Shown one piece after another: positions 10,378 through 20,839 of a stretch of 64,000 nucleotides of DNA. The notes under the pieces are model-generated. The model was not told the origin of the DNA, did not search any database, and was given only the letters and a program-made list of their open reading frames with translations. Position numbers and translations under genes: made by a program. Within the stretch, counting starts at the first letter, position 1. Every line of letters starts with the position of its first letter. Location of the stretch: the NCBI RefSeq assembly GCF_000764305.2, contig NW_025936059.1, positions 246,387 to 310,386 on the forward strand, read 5' to 3'. Origin of the DNA: Hyalella azteca. Taxonomy: Eukaryota > Arthropoda > Malacostraca > Amphipoda > Hyalellidae.

Positions 10378-11180
10378 AATAGGCCCAAGAACGCTTCCTT
10401 GTGGCACGCCACTGCGCACTGATGCCCAGTCTGACACGGTTCCGTTAATACTGACACGTTGTCGTCTACCTACTAGAAAATCTCTGATCCATTGGAGTAC
10501 GTTTCCCTCAATTCCCAAAGACTTCAGTTTACGCAACAGCCGCTCATGCGGAACACTGTCAAATGCTTTGGCAAAATCGAGGTACAATGCATCCACTGGC
10601 TCCCTTTCGTCCAGCAGGCGAGTCCAATCGTTCAACGTAGATAATAAGTTAGTGGTGCAGGATCTACCGGCAATAAAACCATGTTGATAATCTGATAGGA
10701 GATGGTGAGCAGTCAAGTGATCGATAATCCTATCCCTCCCAACAGATTCCATTAGTTTACAAACAACACTTGTTAGACTGACAGGGCGATAGTTGCCGGG
10801 GCTGCTTTTGTCACCTTTTTTGAATAATGGTGTTACTTGAGCTTCTTTTCAGTCAACGGCAAAGTTCCTTCGATCGAGGTTTTTTGAAAGAATACTGTCA
10901 ATGGGCCGGCCAGAACGATTGCTAATTCTTTGAGCAATCTGTGCTGGAAGCCGTCTCGTCAACATGACTCGTTGGGATTTAGAGCTACCAGGCGTTTGAG
11001 AACTTCTTCTTCGCTATGCTACTCACACTGAAATCTTGTATAAATCCCGCAATGTTGGAAGATTACACCGAATGCGACATTTTCGCCTACGGAAAAAGAC
11101 GTTGGAGATGAATCCAGTACCTCGCTGAGCAATTCTGGATCAGATGGCGCAAAGAATTTATCCAAAATCTTCTGCCACGA

Positions 11181-11405
11181 AGAAAGTGGATGCATCAGAA
11201 GCATTCACTGAAAAATGTAGACGTCATCATGGTGAGAAACATAGCGACAAAGAGAAATTACTGGCTAATTGGCCGGGCGATGGAGGCAAAGCGCAGCGCC
11301 GACGGTCGGGTACGAACAGCCACAATCCGCGTCGGCACCCCCGGAAACTTCCGATCTTTCCTACGCCCTATCACTGAGCTCGTCCTACTGATGAGCGGCG
11401 AATGA
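11181..11405 (+). pseudogene. BEL/Pao-like Pol C-terminus
   Basis: The frame reads MVRNIATKRNYWLIGRAMEA, then ADGRVRTATIRV, then LRPITELVLL, and stops at 11403-11405. This is the pattern that ends BEL/Pao integrases: a W-x-x-G-R core, an exposed DGxVR strand and a terminal RPxxKLVxL motif. A polypurine tract and an LTR-like start follow within 50 bases, in the right order for an element's 3' end. The left side is cut off where the opposite-strand LINE-A begins. Confidence 0.6.
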
Positions 11406-11451
11406 TCATCCTGCACCCCCTTTTTACCGCACTGGATTTTCGGGAGGGGAG

Positions 11452-11807
11452 TGTGCCGGGATAAATCCCAGCATTACGTCATTATTATTAGTTTTAATAT
11501 TTGTTAGTATCCGCGTACACGGACATGAGCGTTCCGGGTTACTCTCGAAATTGTGGCGGTCAAGGAGCATCGAGGTTACTTCGTCGGGTGGATAGCTAGA
11601 GCCTAGAGGGGATTCCGGTTCAAGCTGCGGTCGACTACGGACGTGTGTTTATGAACATTAAACAATCGACTAGCTAGATTTGTGTCCACCTAGATATTAG
11701 CTAAAATCGTATCTCACATATATCTATCAGTATTATAAATAGGTAAGTACTAAGTTACGTATGAGTGGAGGAGAAGTTGAGCCTCAGAGCTTGAGCTCCT
11801 AATTACA
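11452..11807 (+). mobile_element. candidate 3' LTR of the BEL/Pao-like element
   Basis: CGGGAGGGGAG (polypurine tract, 11441-11451) is followed directly by TGTGCCGGGATAAATCCC, a plausible LTR start with TG. The right boundary is uncertain. ...CTAATTACA at 11807 is proposed because LTRs end in CA, but no second LTR is in the window to confirm it. Confidence 0.45.
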
Positions 11808-11809
11808 AT

Positions 11810-12250
11810 GATGCGGTGCCATAAGCTGCGTAGGGGTGGGGGGCGCGTCCATGTCCGACTCAGACGTTCAGGCCGGCCCTACTCCTTTGCCTGCTTCTAT
11901 GCCTTTGAAATTGAAACCTTCATGCCAGTAGCCGACATTACAGTGTGGAATTCTGTATAGTTAATATATTCTCATGTTAATATATGAAAACGTATCGAAA
12001 AATCAACCCTACCACCGCGTTACAGCACCTCACCTTCCACTGCAGTGAAATCATATAAACTGAGCTCATTGGAAACTGCCTGCCGCTCTTCCGAAATCGC
12101 GCGTGGTTTGAAATCCAATCCCGTGTTGCCAACGCCGAATCAAGTTAACTAGTCGTTTATCTGTAGGCTAGCGGACACATTTTTGCAATGAATACATTCT
12201 AAAATAAAAATAAAACACATCCAGAATCTTAAAAATCTNGTCTAAGTTTA
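11810..12250. other. no gene recognised
   Basis: Mixed-composition spacer with one isolated N at 12239. Nothing supportable was seen. Confidence 0.4.
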
Positions 12251-12754
12251 ATTGTTGAGTGAAAGGTGCAGGCATAAAACTTCCAAGTGGTTAGGTACTT
12301 TATAGAAACTGAGCAAGTTAGCCTATGTATTTTATGCCTTTAAGAAGTTCATTTTTTGCCTCAAATAACAATATTGCATAGAAAAAGTGGTCTTGGTGGA
12401 TCGAAATAATATATGAACCTTCAAAATTAGAATTCCATCCTGGCCGACAATTCCAGTAACAGTAGCATTAACTGCATATTCATAGTAACTTTTAACTCAA
12501 GTACTTTACCAAATTTTCTTGACCTTGGATACCAGCACTTTACAGTGAACCTAAACATTGCCAAACCCTGGCAGTGTTTCAAGTGCCAAGACTTTGGTCA
12601 AAGTGCAATCAGTTGCAAAAAACCCCCAAGCTGTGTTGTCTGTTCTGGTGCCCAATGCCCATAATGTAAAAGACTGTACTCAGTGACTACTCACCATTCA
12701 CCAAGGCAGCCCACTTTGCTGTAACTGTGGAGGCCAACATACATATCAGTCATA

Positions 12755-12930
12755 GTGACAAACCAGAGATTTTTTAGAATCAGTTCATTTTTAATTTCCT
12801 CATTTACTTAAGATTTAAACCACTTTCTTATGTAAGATAATGCTGGTATCCAGGATACTTTGCTGGTCTACTTGTAGGACTCAAAAATGAACTTGATGGA
12901 GAGTCTAAAAAACTCTCTCTGCTTTGTCAC
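12755..12930. mobile_element. short MITE in LINE-C ORF1, copy 1
   Basis: 176 bp with imperfect terminal inverted repeats: GTGACAAACCAGAGATTTTT at the left, reverse complement GTGACAAAGCAGAGAGAG at the right. TA precedes it (12753-12754); the right flank is AA. It has no coding capacity. Related sequence lies at 12970-13165 and 40360-40436. Confidence 0.7.
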
Positions 12931-12969
12931 AATGATATCAGTATCACTATCAGCTATGGTGGATGCATA

Positions 12970-13165
12970 GTGGGCCAAACCAGAGATTTTTTAGAATCAG
13001 TGCATTTTTAATTTCCTCAATTACTCAATATTTAAACCAATTTCTTATGTATGATAATGCTGGTATCCATGATACTTTACTCAACTTAACTCAAGTTTAC
13101 TGGTCTACTTATAGTAATCAAAATTGAACTTGTGGGAGAGTCTAAAAAACTCTCTGCTTTGCCAC
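12970..13165. mobile_element. short MITE in LINE-C ORF1, copy 2
   Basis: 196 bp in the same orientation as copy 1, only 39 bp away. Ends are GTGGGCCAAACCAGAG and the complement of CTCTGCTTTGCCAC. TA flanks both sides (12968-12969 and 13166-13167), as expected for a Tc1/mariner-type derivative. Confidence 0.75.
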
Positions 13166-13894
13166 TATGGACCGTGGATATAGTTTCATTAAAGAGGCTA
13201 AGGCAGTTGAAAGAATCAGGGTTGAAAACAAGGTTTCCTATCAAGAAGCTGTAAAAATAGTGAAACAGTCAGCCAATGGCCCAACAGCAACATGTCTCAG
13301 TTTGATGAAGTAACTCACTCTACTGAGTCAACCTCTTCATCTGACCAGCATTTTCCCTTGTCCCAGCAGGGAACCTGGGCTCAGAGAGTAAAGCCTAAAC
13401 AATTCCACACTCCCCAAACTGCGACAATTGGAACCCAAACCCAGAATTCTACACCCACTTTGCAGGGACTTACTGTAACAAAATTTATTGAACTAATGGC
13501 AAAAATTATTGCCCTAGGCCTATGTACCAAAACTGACAATATGGACATTACAAAAGTAGTCACTGACCTCACTAAGGAGGCCCTACAACTTGGCAGCACT
13601 CATCCTAACCCCACAACAGTGTCAATAAACTCAGGCTTACCCCCATCCCCTATCCCCATGGCCAAAACTTCTGTAAAAGGAATCTGAAGAAACTTGAGTC
13701 CCATGTGATCCTGGATACCACAATGAATGAAACTTCTATTGAGCATCTCCCATAATTGGGAGAAACCCTAGGAAAGCAGCTCAGGAAACAACAAAATTGA
13801 CTGGCAACCAGAAGACGAGTGAAAGTAAAAGAAAATCTAAAATTACCCACCACCCATTGCCCTCTGAAAAACCTAAAGTTGTCCTATCCAAAGA

Positions 13895-16575
13895 ATGACT
13901 TCCCACAAAGAAATAAGGATACTTCAGTGGAATTGTCACAGTCTTGGAAATAAACTTAGCAACCTCAAGCTGCATATATACTCTAACAAACCACATATTA
14001 TATGTCTCTCTGAAACATGGCTTTCACCAAAATTTGAGCCAACCTTCATCAATTATAGTGCTGTCTATAAGCATAGAGATGCTCAACAGGCTGGAGGAGG
14101 GCTTGCTGTGCTTATCCGAAGCGATGTAACCTACTTGGATCATGATTTGCAACTTTTTTCCCAGGGCTTCTTGGAAGTATGTGGTATAAAAATTTACTTG
14201 AAAAATAGCAATGTGCCATTTTCAATATTAAATCTGTATAACCCCAACAAAAATGTCACACAACAAGAATTTGATCACTATTTTTCACAGCTAGAGGCTA
14301 GAGCCCTCATGGGGATTCGTAGGGGATTTCAACACCTACAGTCCAGCTTGGGAGCCAGGCAAAACTCCACACCCAAGTGGAAGAAACCTAGAAAATGTCC
14401 TGCTGAACAAGACCAGATTAGCTTTACTAACTCCACCATCACTTCCTACATATTACAGTGTCTATCACAACTCTTTTTCTACCATTAACCTCTCAATAAT
14501 CTCAACTTACCTTCTGCCACTAGCTTCTGTGCGCACAGAGAATGATATGGGAAGCAATCACTATCCAGTTGTCATCTGTGTTGGTGTTGAGGCCTCAACA
14601 GTGAGGTACAGAGCGTGACCATCCTGGAAGTTTGAGGGTGGTTCATGGGGTGCATGGCTGACTGCTCTGCATCAGAAGAGTCTGCTCTGCTCCTTCTGCA
14701 GACATTGGGGTTAGTGCTACTAATTTCACTGAAAACATTGTGTCAGCTAGCATCCAGGTATTTCCCCAGTCCAAGGCAACAATAACCCCCAAGTATAATA
14801 AATCCTGGTGGACACAAAGCTGCGCTCAAGCTGTTCTAGACAAGAGAGCTGTGAAGAGAGCTCTAATTTCTAATCCTTCCACTGCAAACCTTATTGCCTT
14901 CAAGAGGAGTGAAGCTAGAGTGAAGTGGGAGGTCAAGCAGGCAAAACAGAACTCATGAAGGAAGTACTGCAGCACCATCATCTCCAACACCCCAATATCT
15001 CTACTGTGGAAAAAAGTAAAGCATCCTCGTACACCATTTGTCAGAAGGTCTCAACCTTTCTTCTTACAAGACTCCATTGTAACTGACTCCCTTAGTAAGG
15101 CACAAGCACTTTCTCTCCACTATGAAAAAATCTTCAAGTGTCCAGCCCCTTCTATCTACCCTTCACTGGTTGTCCTTCCCCTATCCTTGGTTCTGTGTGA
15201 TGAATCTGAATAACCATTGAATGAGCCTTTCTCTTCCTATGAGCTACAAAATACTATTAAGTTGCTAAAAAATACATCTCCAGGATTGGATCGCATCCAT
15301 AATGCTCACCTTTCTCATTTGCCAGAGGACTATAGGAGGTGGCTCCTTACTATTTTCAACCAAAGCCTCAGCTCTGCCTCAATACCAAAAATGTGGAAAT
15401 TTGCCTTTATAGTTCCTATCCCCAAACCAGCTAAAAACTTGACCTCTGTTGCATCTTACAGACCAATATCACTCTTGTCATGCTTGGGAAAATTGCTAGA
15501 GTTGCTAATGCACAAACGACCGTGCTTCCACCTAGAACAACATGACTCCCTCCGACCTTCCCAGGGAGGGTTCTGGTGCCGCCTAGTGGCAGTCGATCAG
15601 GTTGCCAAGTTGGAGGCTGCAATCCGTGCTGCTCTTGCCACCAGGTCAACCCTCCTGGTGGTCTTCTGTGACCTATCAAATGCATTTGACTGAGTGTGGC
15701 ATACAGGCTTGCTCTAAAAACTCAGCCAGTGTGGGGTTAGGGGTACAATGTTGAGGTGGCTCTGTGCTTACCTCACTGACCGCTCATTTCAAGTACAATT
15801 TGAAGGTGAAACCTCTGCTGCCAGAGGCAATAAATCAGGAGTTCCCCATGGTGCCATTCTCTCACCGCTCTTGTTTAATGTGATGATGAGGAATCTTCCA
15901 TCAGTGCTGGGAGTGAATGTGGCAGACTATGCTGATGACGTAGCCTTTTTTACAAGCAGCCACAACATCACTGCAGCCACAAGGAAGATGCAATCACAGT
16001 TGAGGGCTTTCTATAATTGGACTAAGCAGTGGGGCCTGACCCTTAACCTTGCTAAAACAAAATGCATGTTATTCACCAATAAACAAGCCACTGCAGTACC
16101 TTTTATGGTGGATGGCTGCATACTAGAGTTTGTCAACCAATACAGGTACCTGGGAGTTGTTTTGGATGCCCCTCGACTCTGATGGGAACCACAAATAAAT
16201 ACACTTAAGCTAAACTGCATCCCAATCATGAATTTGCTGCAATGTATCTCGAGCAGGCACTGGGGTGCCGAGCAAGCTGTATTGATTAAGTTGTACAAAG
16301 TTCTGATTAGAAGTCGATTAGACTATGCTCATTTGGCCAGTTTTGAGCGTGTAAATAGTCCCCTGTGCTCATGTGGTTCCCCAGAGACAATCCAACACTT
16401 ATTGCTAGTGTCCTTGGCACCAACATGCTCGAACCAATTTAACCAACCTGCTAACCCATCTTAATATTCCTGTAACCCTTGAAAATATACTTGGAGGTAG
16501 CCCCTACCACTGCTTGATCCAGAACTTAATAATGGATGCAGTTGGTGCATACTTGATTGCCCTGGGGGTTTTGCA
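13895..16575 (+). pseudogene. LINE-C ORF2 (endonuclease and reverse transcriptase)
   Basis: Begins at ATG 13895. The apurinic-like endonuclease shows ILQWNCHSLGNKLSNLK, CLSETWLSPKF, a frameshifted GDFNTYSPAWEPGK (about 14330) and SNHYPVV. The reverse transcriptase follows: VPIPKPAKNLTSVASYRPIS; motif A as VVFCDLSNAFD (next codon is a stop, 15691-15693); motif B as SGVPHGAILSPLLFN; motif C as VADYADDVAFF (about 15930). At about 16327 the frame jumps from RSRLDYA to FERVNSPLCSCGSPETIQH, so the RNase H-like middle is deleted while the terminal zinc knuckle and LNIPVTLENILGG tail remain. Layout fits a Jockey/I-group LINE. Multiple stops and the deletion make it inactive. Confidence 0.85.
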
Positions 16576-16579
16576 CGCC

Positions 16580-17150
16580 TTATGAATTAACTTTCCTAAT
16601 ATTATAATCCTAGATCTTGGTAGTAAAACTAACTATACTAAAACGTGTGGGGAACTAACACTATCAGAATATTCACTTCATCCCAGCACTATTATAAGTG
16701 CTTAATTTGAGACAAGCGGTACCAGTCTATGAAGGTTGTTAGGATTAGTATGATGTTAAGTAGGACCAGAATATTGTTAGGATCAGTATCTGTTATCAAT
16801 TTCATGTAGGTACCAAGACTGCCATTGTAAGGACTGTTACTGCTTGCCTGTAAATCAGTTTTCAAATCTTGCTCCTTCAGAGAAAGCCCACAGGAGTTAT
16901 GTTTTCTTTTCTGTACACTGCACAGCAGCTCCTTAACAGTCACTATTTGTTTTAACAACTTGATCTAAAGACGCTCCAGGTTGCCGCCCCCCCCCAGGCT
17001 GGACCTTCAGTAACTTGTGCATACTCATGTGAGGCTCAGTTCAGGGCATGGATATTGCAACTTTTTTTTATTATTTTCATTTTACGTAATTTAGTATTAA
17101 GACATTGCTTGAAACCCTTGATTTCATGAATATTATTATTACAAAAGATC
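16580..17150. other. no gene recognised
   Basis: Probably includes the LINE-C 3' UTR, but no tail motif is clear. A C-run lies near 16987. Nothing else is supportable. Confidence 0.4.
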
Positions 17151-17153
17151 TTT

Positions 17154-17435
17154 TGCGGCCCTGATGTGTTTTGCGGCTCTGCCATGTTTCACGGCTCTGT
17201 CGTGTTTCGCGGCTCTGCTTGCCATGTTTTCACGGCTCTGCTGTGTTGCGCGGCTCTGCCATGTTCTGCGGCTCTGCCGTGTTCCGTGGCCCTGCCATGT
17301 TCCGTGGCCCAGCTGTGTTCCGCAGCTCTGCCGTGTTCCGTGGCCCTGCCGTGCTCCGTGGCTCTGCCGTGTTCCGCGGCCCTGCCGTGTTCCACGGCCC
17401 TGCTGTGTTCCACGGCTCCGCCGTGGAGTGTTTTC
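17154..17435. repeat. 18-bp GC-rich minisatellite
   Basis: Tandem variants of CGCGGCTCTGCCGTGTTC, with two longer units near the left end. The period is a multiple of three and the units lack stops, so several frames on both strands stay open and give short Cys/Pro/Arg/Ala repeat peptides. These frames are by-products of the repeat. Confidence 0.85.
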
Positions 17436-17510
17436 TTCAACATGTGCTAGGGAGAGTTCGAGTCAGGCTGGCAGCTTGAGTTAGGCAGGGTTTTTAATTA
17501 TTAACAATAA

Positions 17511-17582
17511 ATAGCTAATTAATTAAAGTGATTAATTAAAGTAATTAAAGTGATTGAAGTGATTAATTAAAGTGATTAACAA
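17511..17582. repeat. AT-rich short tandem repeat
   Basis: Irregular repeats of GTGATTAATTAAA and shortened forms (GTAATTAAA, GTGATTGAA). Confidence 0.7.
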
Positions 17583-17715
17583 CTATAACTTAAAACTCGG
17601 TCGTGGCACTGCATTGGACTAGTCTTCAGAGGCCCCCGCAAATTTGAAAAAAAGATGGGTCTCCTGGTACCGGGAAAAACAAACAACGGGATACGTAGGG
17701 CAAGCAGAGCAGCAC

Positions 17716-17864
17716 TGTCCCGCGAGTGTGTATCCCAGACGCTCGCAGATGGCAAATGGGTGTCATGTGAAGATGGACTCAATATAAGATGTTAAGCAAG
17801 TCTGTTTCACTGACACCCATCCCATCGCCATCAGCGAGCGTCTGGGATAGACACTCGCGGGACA
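17716..17864. repeat. 149-bp inverted repeat (foldback)
   Basis: Arms of about 50 bp begin TGTCCCGCGAGTGTGTATCC and end with the complement CTGGGATAGACACTCGCGGG plus ACA; the inner parts pair as ATGGGTGTCA and TGACACCCAT. The loop is about 45 bp. No target-site duplication is evident. MITE-like. Confidence 0.7.
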
Positions 17865-17899
17865 CGGAATGACCGGGAATGTACCTACAGTACATTAAT

Positions 17900-18272
17900 T
17901 ACGTGACTTATGGATCTTTACCACGCTCTATAGAATGTGCTGTGGCTCGCCTGCGACTTGGTCATACTGGAGTGAGGGCTCACTTGGCTCGTTTCAATTT
18001 GTCTATTACCAGTGGTATGTGTCCTACCTGTAATACTGAGGACACTATCAATCATTTCATCTTGCAGTGTACACGGTACACAAACCAGAGTAGGGAGTTT
18101 TGCTAGATACAACTTGGAAAATCTTTCACTTCCTTGGAACCTTGTATCAGCTCTTGGTGGGGGAGATAGCCCTCAGAAAATATGCACAGTAGTAATTCGT
18201 CGGCTGGGACAATACCTGCTGAGCTGCAGCATGGTAAACAGTAAACACCCTAGCTATGAAGATTCCCAGTAA
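17900..18272 (+). pseudogene. LINE C-terminal fragment
   Basis: Reads SIECAVARLRLGHTGVRAHL, then the zinc knuckle CPTCNTEDTINHFILQC, then a frameshift into a terminal helix region. This is the standard C-terminus of Jockey/I-group LINE polyproteins. It lies downstream of LINE-C on the same strand but on the far side of a minisatellite. It carries its own knuckle while LINE-C already has one at about 16365, so it is probably a separate insertion. Confidence 0.65.
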
Positions 18273-18494
18273 CTAATTCTTTTGCCTCTTCTTTCACACA
18301 ACGAACACTGGCTGGTGAGAGTGATCTAGAAATTAAACTGCAAAAAGACAAGTGGCAAGAGGAAAAGACTCGGATAAAATCAAGTTGTGCTCAGACTGGG
18401 ACTGGACTGGAGGTGTGATTTATTCATACCTAAAGTCTTAAAATCAATTATACAAATAGGGGAGTGGTCAACAGCTTTGCTTATTTGTACTCAT

Positions 18495-18700
18495 AGTCAA
18501 ATGCCATTGCCGATTGTAGAGTGTCAACTTTCATCACAATCAAGAATGTCTGATGTCTGTTGATATTTTCTCTGGTGAGACGTTAGGTGCATTGGCCTGT
18601 GAACAAGTGCAGGCGACAGGCCTACTCTTCAGCGAGGCACTGACATCACATCACTATCATGACTATGTACTGAGCTACTGACAGTACTAGTATGTTATGA
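18495..18700 (+). repeat. dispersed repeat with LINE-A-like end, copy 1
   Basis: GATTGTAGAGTGTCAACTT ... GGCCTGTGAACAAGTGCAGG ... GGCGACAGGCCTACTCTTCA. The first two blocks recur at 40205-40360, and the last resembles the LINE-A 3' tail. Confidence 0.55.
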
Positions 18701-18884
18701 GGTAATTATGGGGTTCTACAAACTACAAAGTACAAATTACAGAACTGAAGAACAGTGAATCAGTGATAAATAATGATAGTGAGGCAAAAATCTTGTAAAT
18801 AAATTATTTCTAGGCTTGAAATAATCTTAATATTTTGGCCTGGTGCTCTTGTTTAAGAATAGACTAGAGTAAGCTATTGAAAAG

Positions 18885-19330
18885 TATATGTTTACAAGGC
18901 TATGGAAAAATATATGTTCAGAGTTTCAGACTTGAAATGCCTAGCAGTCTAGGACCATATGTCCATATCACACCCGATGTAAGTCTAGTAGCTATTTCAA
19001 ACTTGTCAGACTCAGGATTGAAATTTTCTTACTTGTTTCTGAAATCCTGTGGCTCAAACGTGTGGAATTTTAATACATTTGTCATCTTGTGGCCTGATCA
19101 TGCACTTTTGTTAACCAATAATTCAATAGAAGATAATACATCTGGTGGAAACCTTGATGCTTTGGAAATAGCAGAATAGCTTTAGTCGTGGCCCTAAAGG
19201 TTGATGTTTTCCACACTTGTCAGTCCTGAAAAGATCCGGTCAAATGACATGATTTTAGATCTGTGAACAAGTCACAAAAAGTAAAAGAATCGGTGACAGG
19301 CCACATCCCATACTCAGGATGATGTATGTT
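18885..19330 (+). pseudogene. LINE-A 3' UTR split by a 205-bp insertion
   Basis: TATGTTCAG...CTTGAAATGCCTAG, CTAGTAGCTATTTCAAACTT, then GATCCGGTCAAATGACATGA and GAATCGGTGACAGGCCACAT are LINE-A tail blocks in the normal order. They are separated by foreign sequence at 19010-19214, bounded by the 9-bp direct repeat ACTTGTCAG (19001-19009 and 19215-19223). No protein is encoded. Confidence 0.7.
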
Positions 19331-19940
19331 TTTGGAAATTTTCAAGTCTTTGGAAGCCATAGGTTTGTACAGTTGGTGCAAAATAATCTAAATATTTTCT
19401 CTATGCACAGGTGTTTGCGTAATCCCGGCCATCAATTCTATGCCGCACAAGATCAGTTTGTTGAGGAACAGACAAAATACTCAGTACAGTTTTAATTATC
19501 CTTCAATAATATATAATTTTTCTTGATACAGAAATTTGGTGAATGAGTAATCTGGAACTTTATTTAGAAAAAAATTTCTCCAAATTCAAATGGCAACACT
19601 CTGTTTATATTCCAAGTGTTTGATAGCCGCAGTTCACTATTACTGTATGTTCCATATCTGATAAGCGGAAGAGTCAGAAGTAATCCGGACATGTCTTGTA
19701 TTTTATTATTGTTGGGTCGATTCGCGTAGTTGATATAAACTTTATTCACCAATGAAATACAACTTTTTAATAGGGAGATTTCATGTCTATTAAAATAAGT
19801 AATGATCTTTATTTAATTATAGCAATGTTGAATGGTTTTTTTTTTTTGTGAAGCCCGCTTCCAGACCATTAATGTTTTTATTGACATCCTTGTATTGTTA
19901 GAGGCACTTGCCGCTTCCATCAGATCTTAAAATGTAAAAG
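19330..19940. other. no gene recognised
   Basis: AT-rich spacer with a T-run near 19840. Nothing supportable. Confidence 0.4.
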
Positions 19941-19945
19941 TTTAA

Positions 19946-20826
19946 GGGGAGCATCTGGCGAAATTTTATCTCGGTTATTTACCGACAGATCACTTTGAAA
20001 CTTGGTACATATATGTAAAACAGAATTCTAAGACTTTTTTGTTTGTATGAATTTTTGAAAAAATGAAAGAAAACGTGAAATTCACAGAAAACGGCCAATA
20101 AAGGGGGTACTGTAGAAATCTATCTCCTCCTAGGAAAGGTACAACAGTGAGACATATCATTCAATGCATAAAGACCATATCTATAAAATGTCATAGGCAT
20201 TTTTTGAAATTCTCATTTTTGTGGGAGTGGGGACATTTTTCATAATTTTTTGAAAATTTTTCACTTTTACCCCCTGCCCCCTGCCCATTTTGCAAAATAA
20301 AATGCAAACTATAACAAAATTAGAAAAACGCCTATGATAGTTTGTAGATTTTTTTTTTTTTTTTTGCAAATCAAACGGTATATGTCTCATTGTCATAGCT
20401 TCAAAACTCTAGGAGGAGATAGTTTTCTAGTGACAAAAAGTTAACTTTTCAGTAGAGCCCAACAAAGTCCCAGGTGCCTTGAAATAGACGTTCAAGGAAG
20501 GAAAAATGCAAGACTAGAAGATACTGGAGCTCAATTCCTGTCTAGGATGGTGTGAATGACGGCACGCAAACCACCCTGTACTACTGCAGGCGGATAACTG
20601 AAGCACATCCTGTTTGGACTAGCTATTTAAGTGTGCTACTGGGAATTTCCCCCTATCTTAAATGTGATAGAACTCCACCACCCCTAACCCTTTCGGGATC
20701 TGTCATGAACACAAATCAACGTACAGAGATGATTTTGGTACCATTGGATAGGTCAGAATGTCAGCTTTAAGATGAGACTAAAAACTGGAAAAGCCAAAAT
20801 CCAAAAATTTTGGACAGACGCTCCCC
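19946..20826. mobile_element. 881-bp TTAA-flanked non-autonomous DNA element
   Basis: TTAA occurs immediately outside both ends (19942-19945 and 20827-20830). Ends read GGGGAGCATCTGGCGAAATT and, inverted, GGGGAGCGTCTGTCCAAAAT. An inner imperfect inverted repeat pairs the CTATCTCCTCCTAG region (about 20130) with CTAGGAGGAGATAG (about 20410). No transposase is recognisable. TTAA targets are typical of piggyBac and Kolobok groups; GGGG-rich ends fit Kolobok better, but this is inference. Confidence 0.7.
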
Positions 20827-20839
20827 TTAATAGATACAA

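Larger units (their letters stand above)
9011..11180 (-). pseudogene. LINE-A reverse transcriptase, interrupted
   Basis: On the minus strand, reading leftwards: KFFAPSDPELLSEVLDSSPT (about 11150); a GPDGFxxxLLKELA-like region with stops; NYRPVSLTSVVCKL; HGFIAGRSCTTNLL; motif A as YLDFAKAFDSVPHERLL; motif B as SGVPQGSVLGPI (10385). Repeat FB copy B (9465-10377) then cuts the frame. Beyond it the RT resumes with LFVAFINDLPEA, motif C as YADDTKLY, and KDLGVYVDKELKFSKHIE. The order and motifs fit a CR1/Jockey-group non-LTR element. Stops, the large insertion and loss of the 5' end make it dead. The fragment at 37066-37200 joins the same RT to the LINE-A 3' UTR, which links the two. Confidence 0.85.
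12400..13687 (+). pseudogene. LINE-C ORF1 (Gag-like, CCHC knuckles)
   Basis: The first part reads FNSSTLPNFLDLGYQHFTV and then CFKCQDFGQSAISC, CVVCSGA and CCNCGGQHTY. This is a triple zinc-knuckle region typical of ORF1 in Jockey/I-group LINEs; the first knuckle has Q where H is expected. Two MITEs (12755-12930 and 12970-13165) then interrupt it. The frame continues as FIKEAKAVERIRVENKVSYQ, the helix that normally follows the knuckles. A Ser/Thr/Gln-rich open run of 131 codons (13292-13687) closes it. Several frames must be joined, so it is inactive. Confidence 0.75.
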
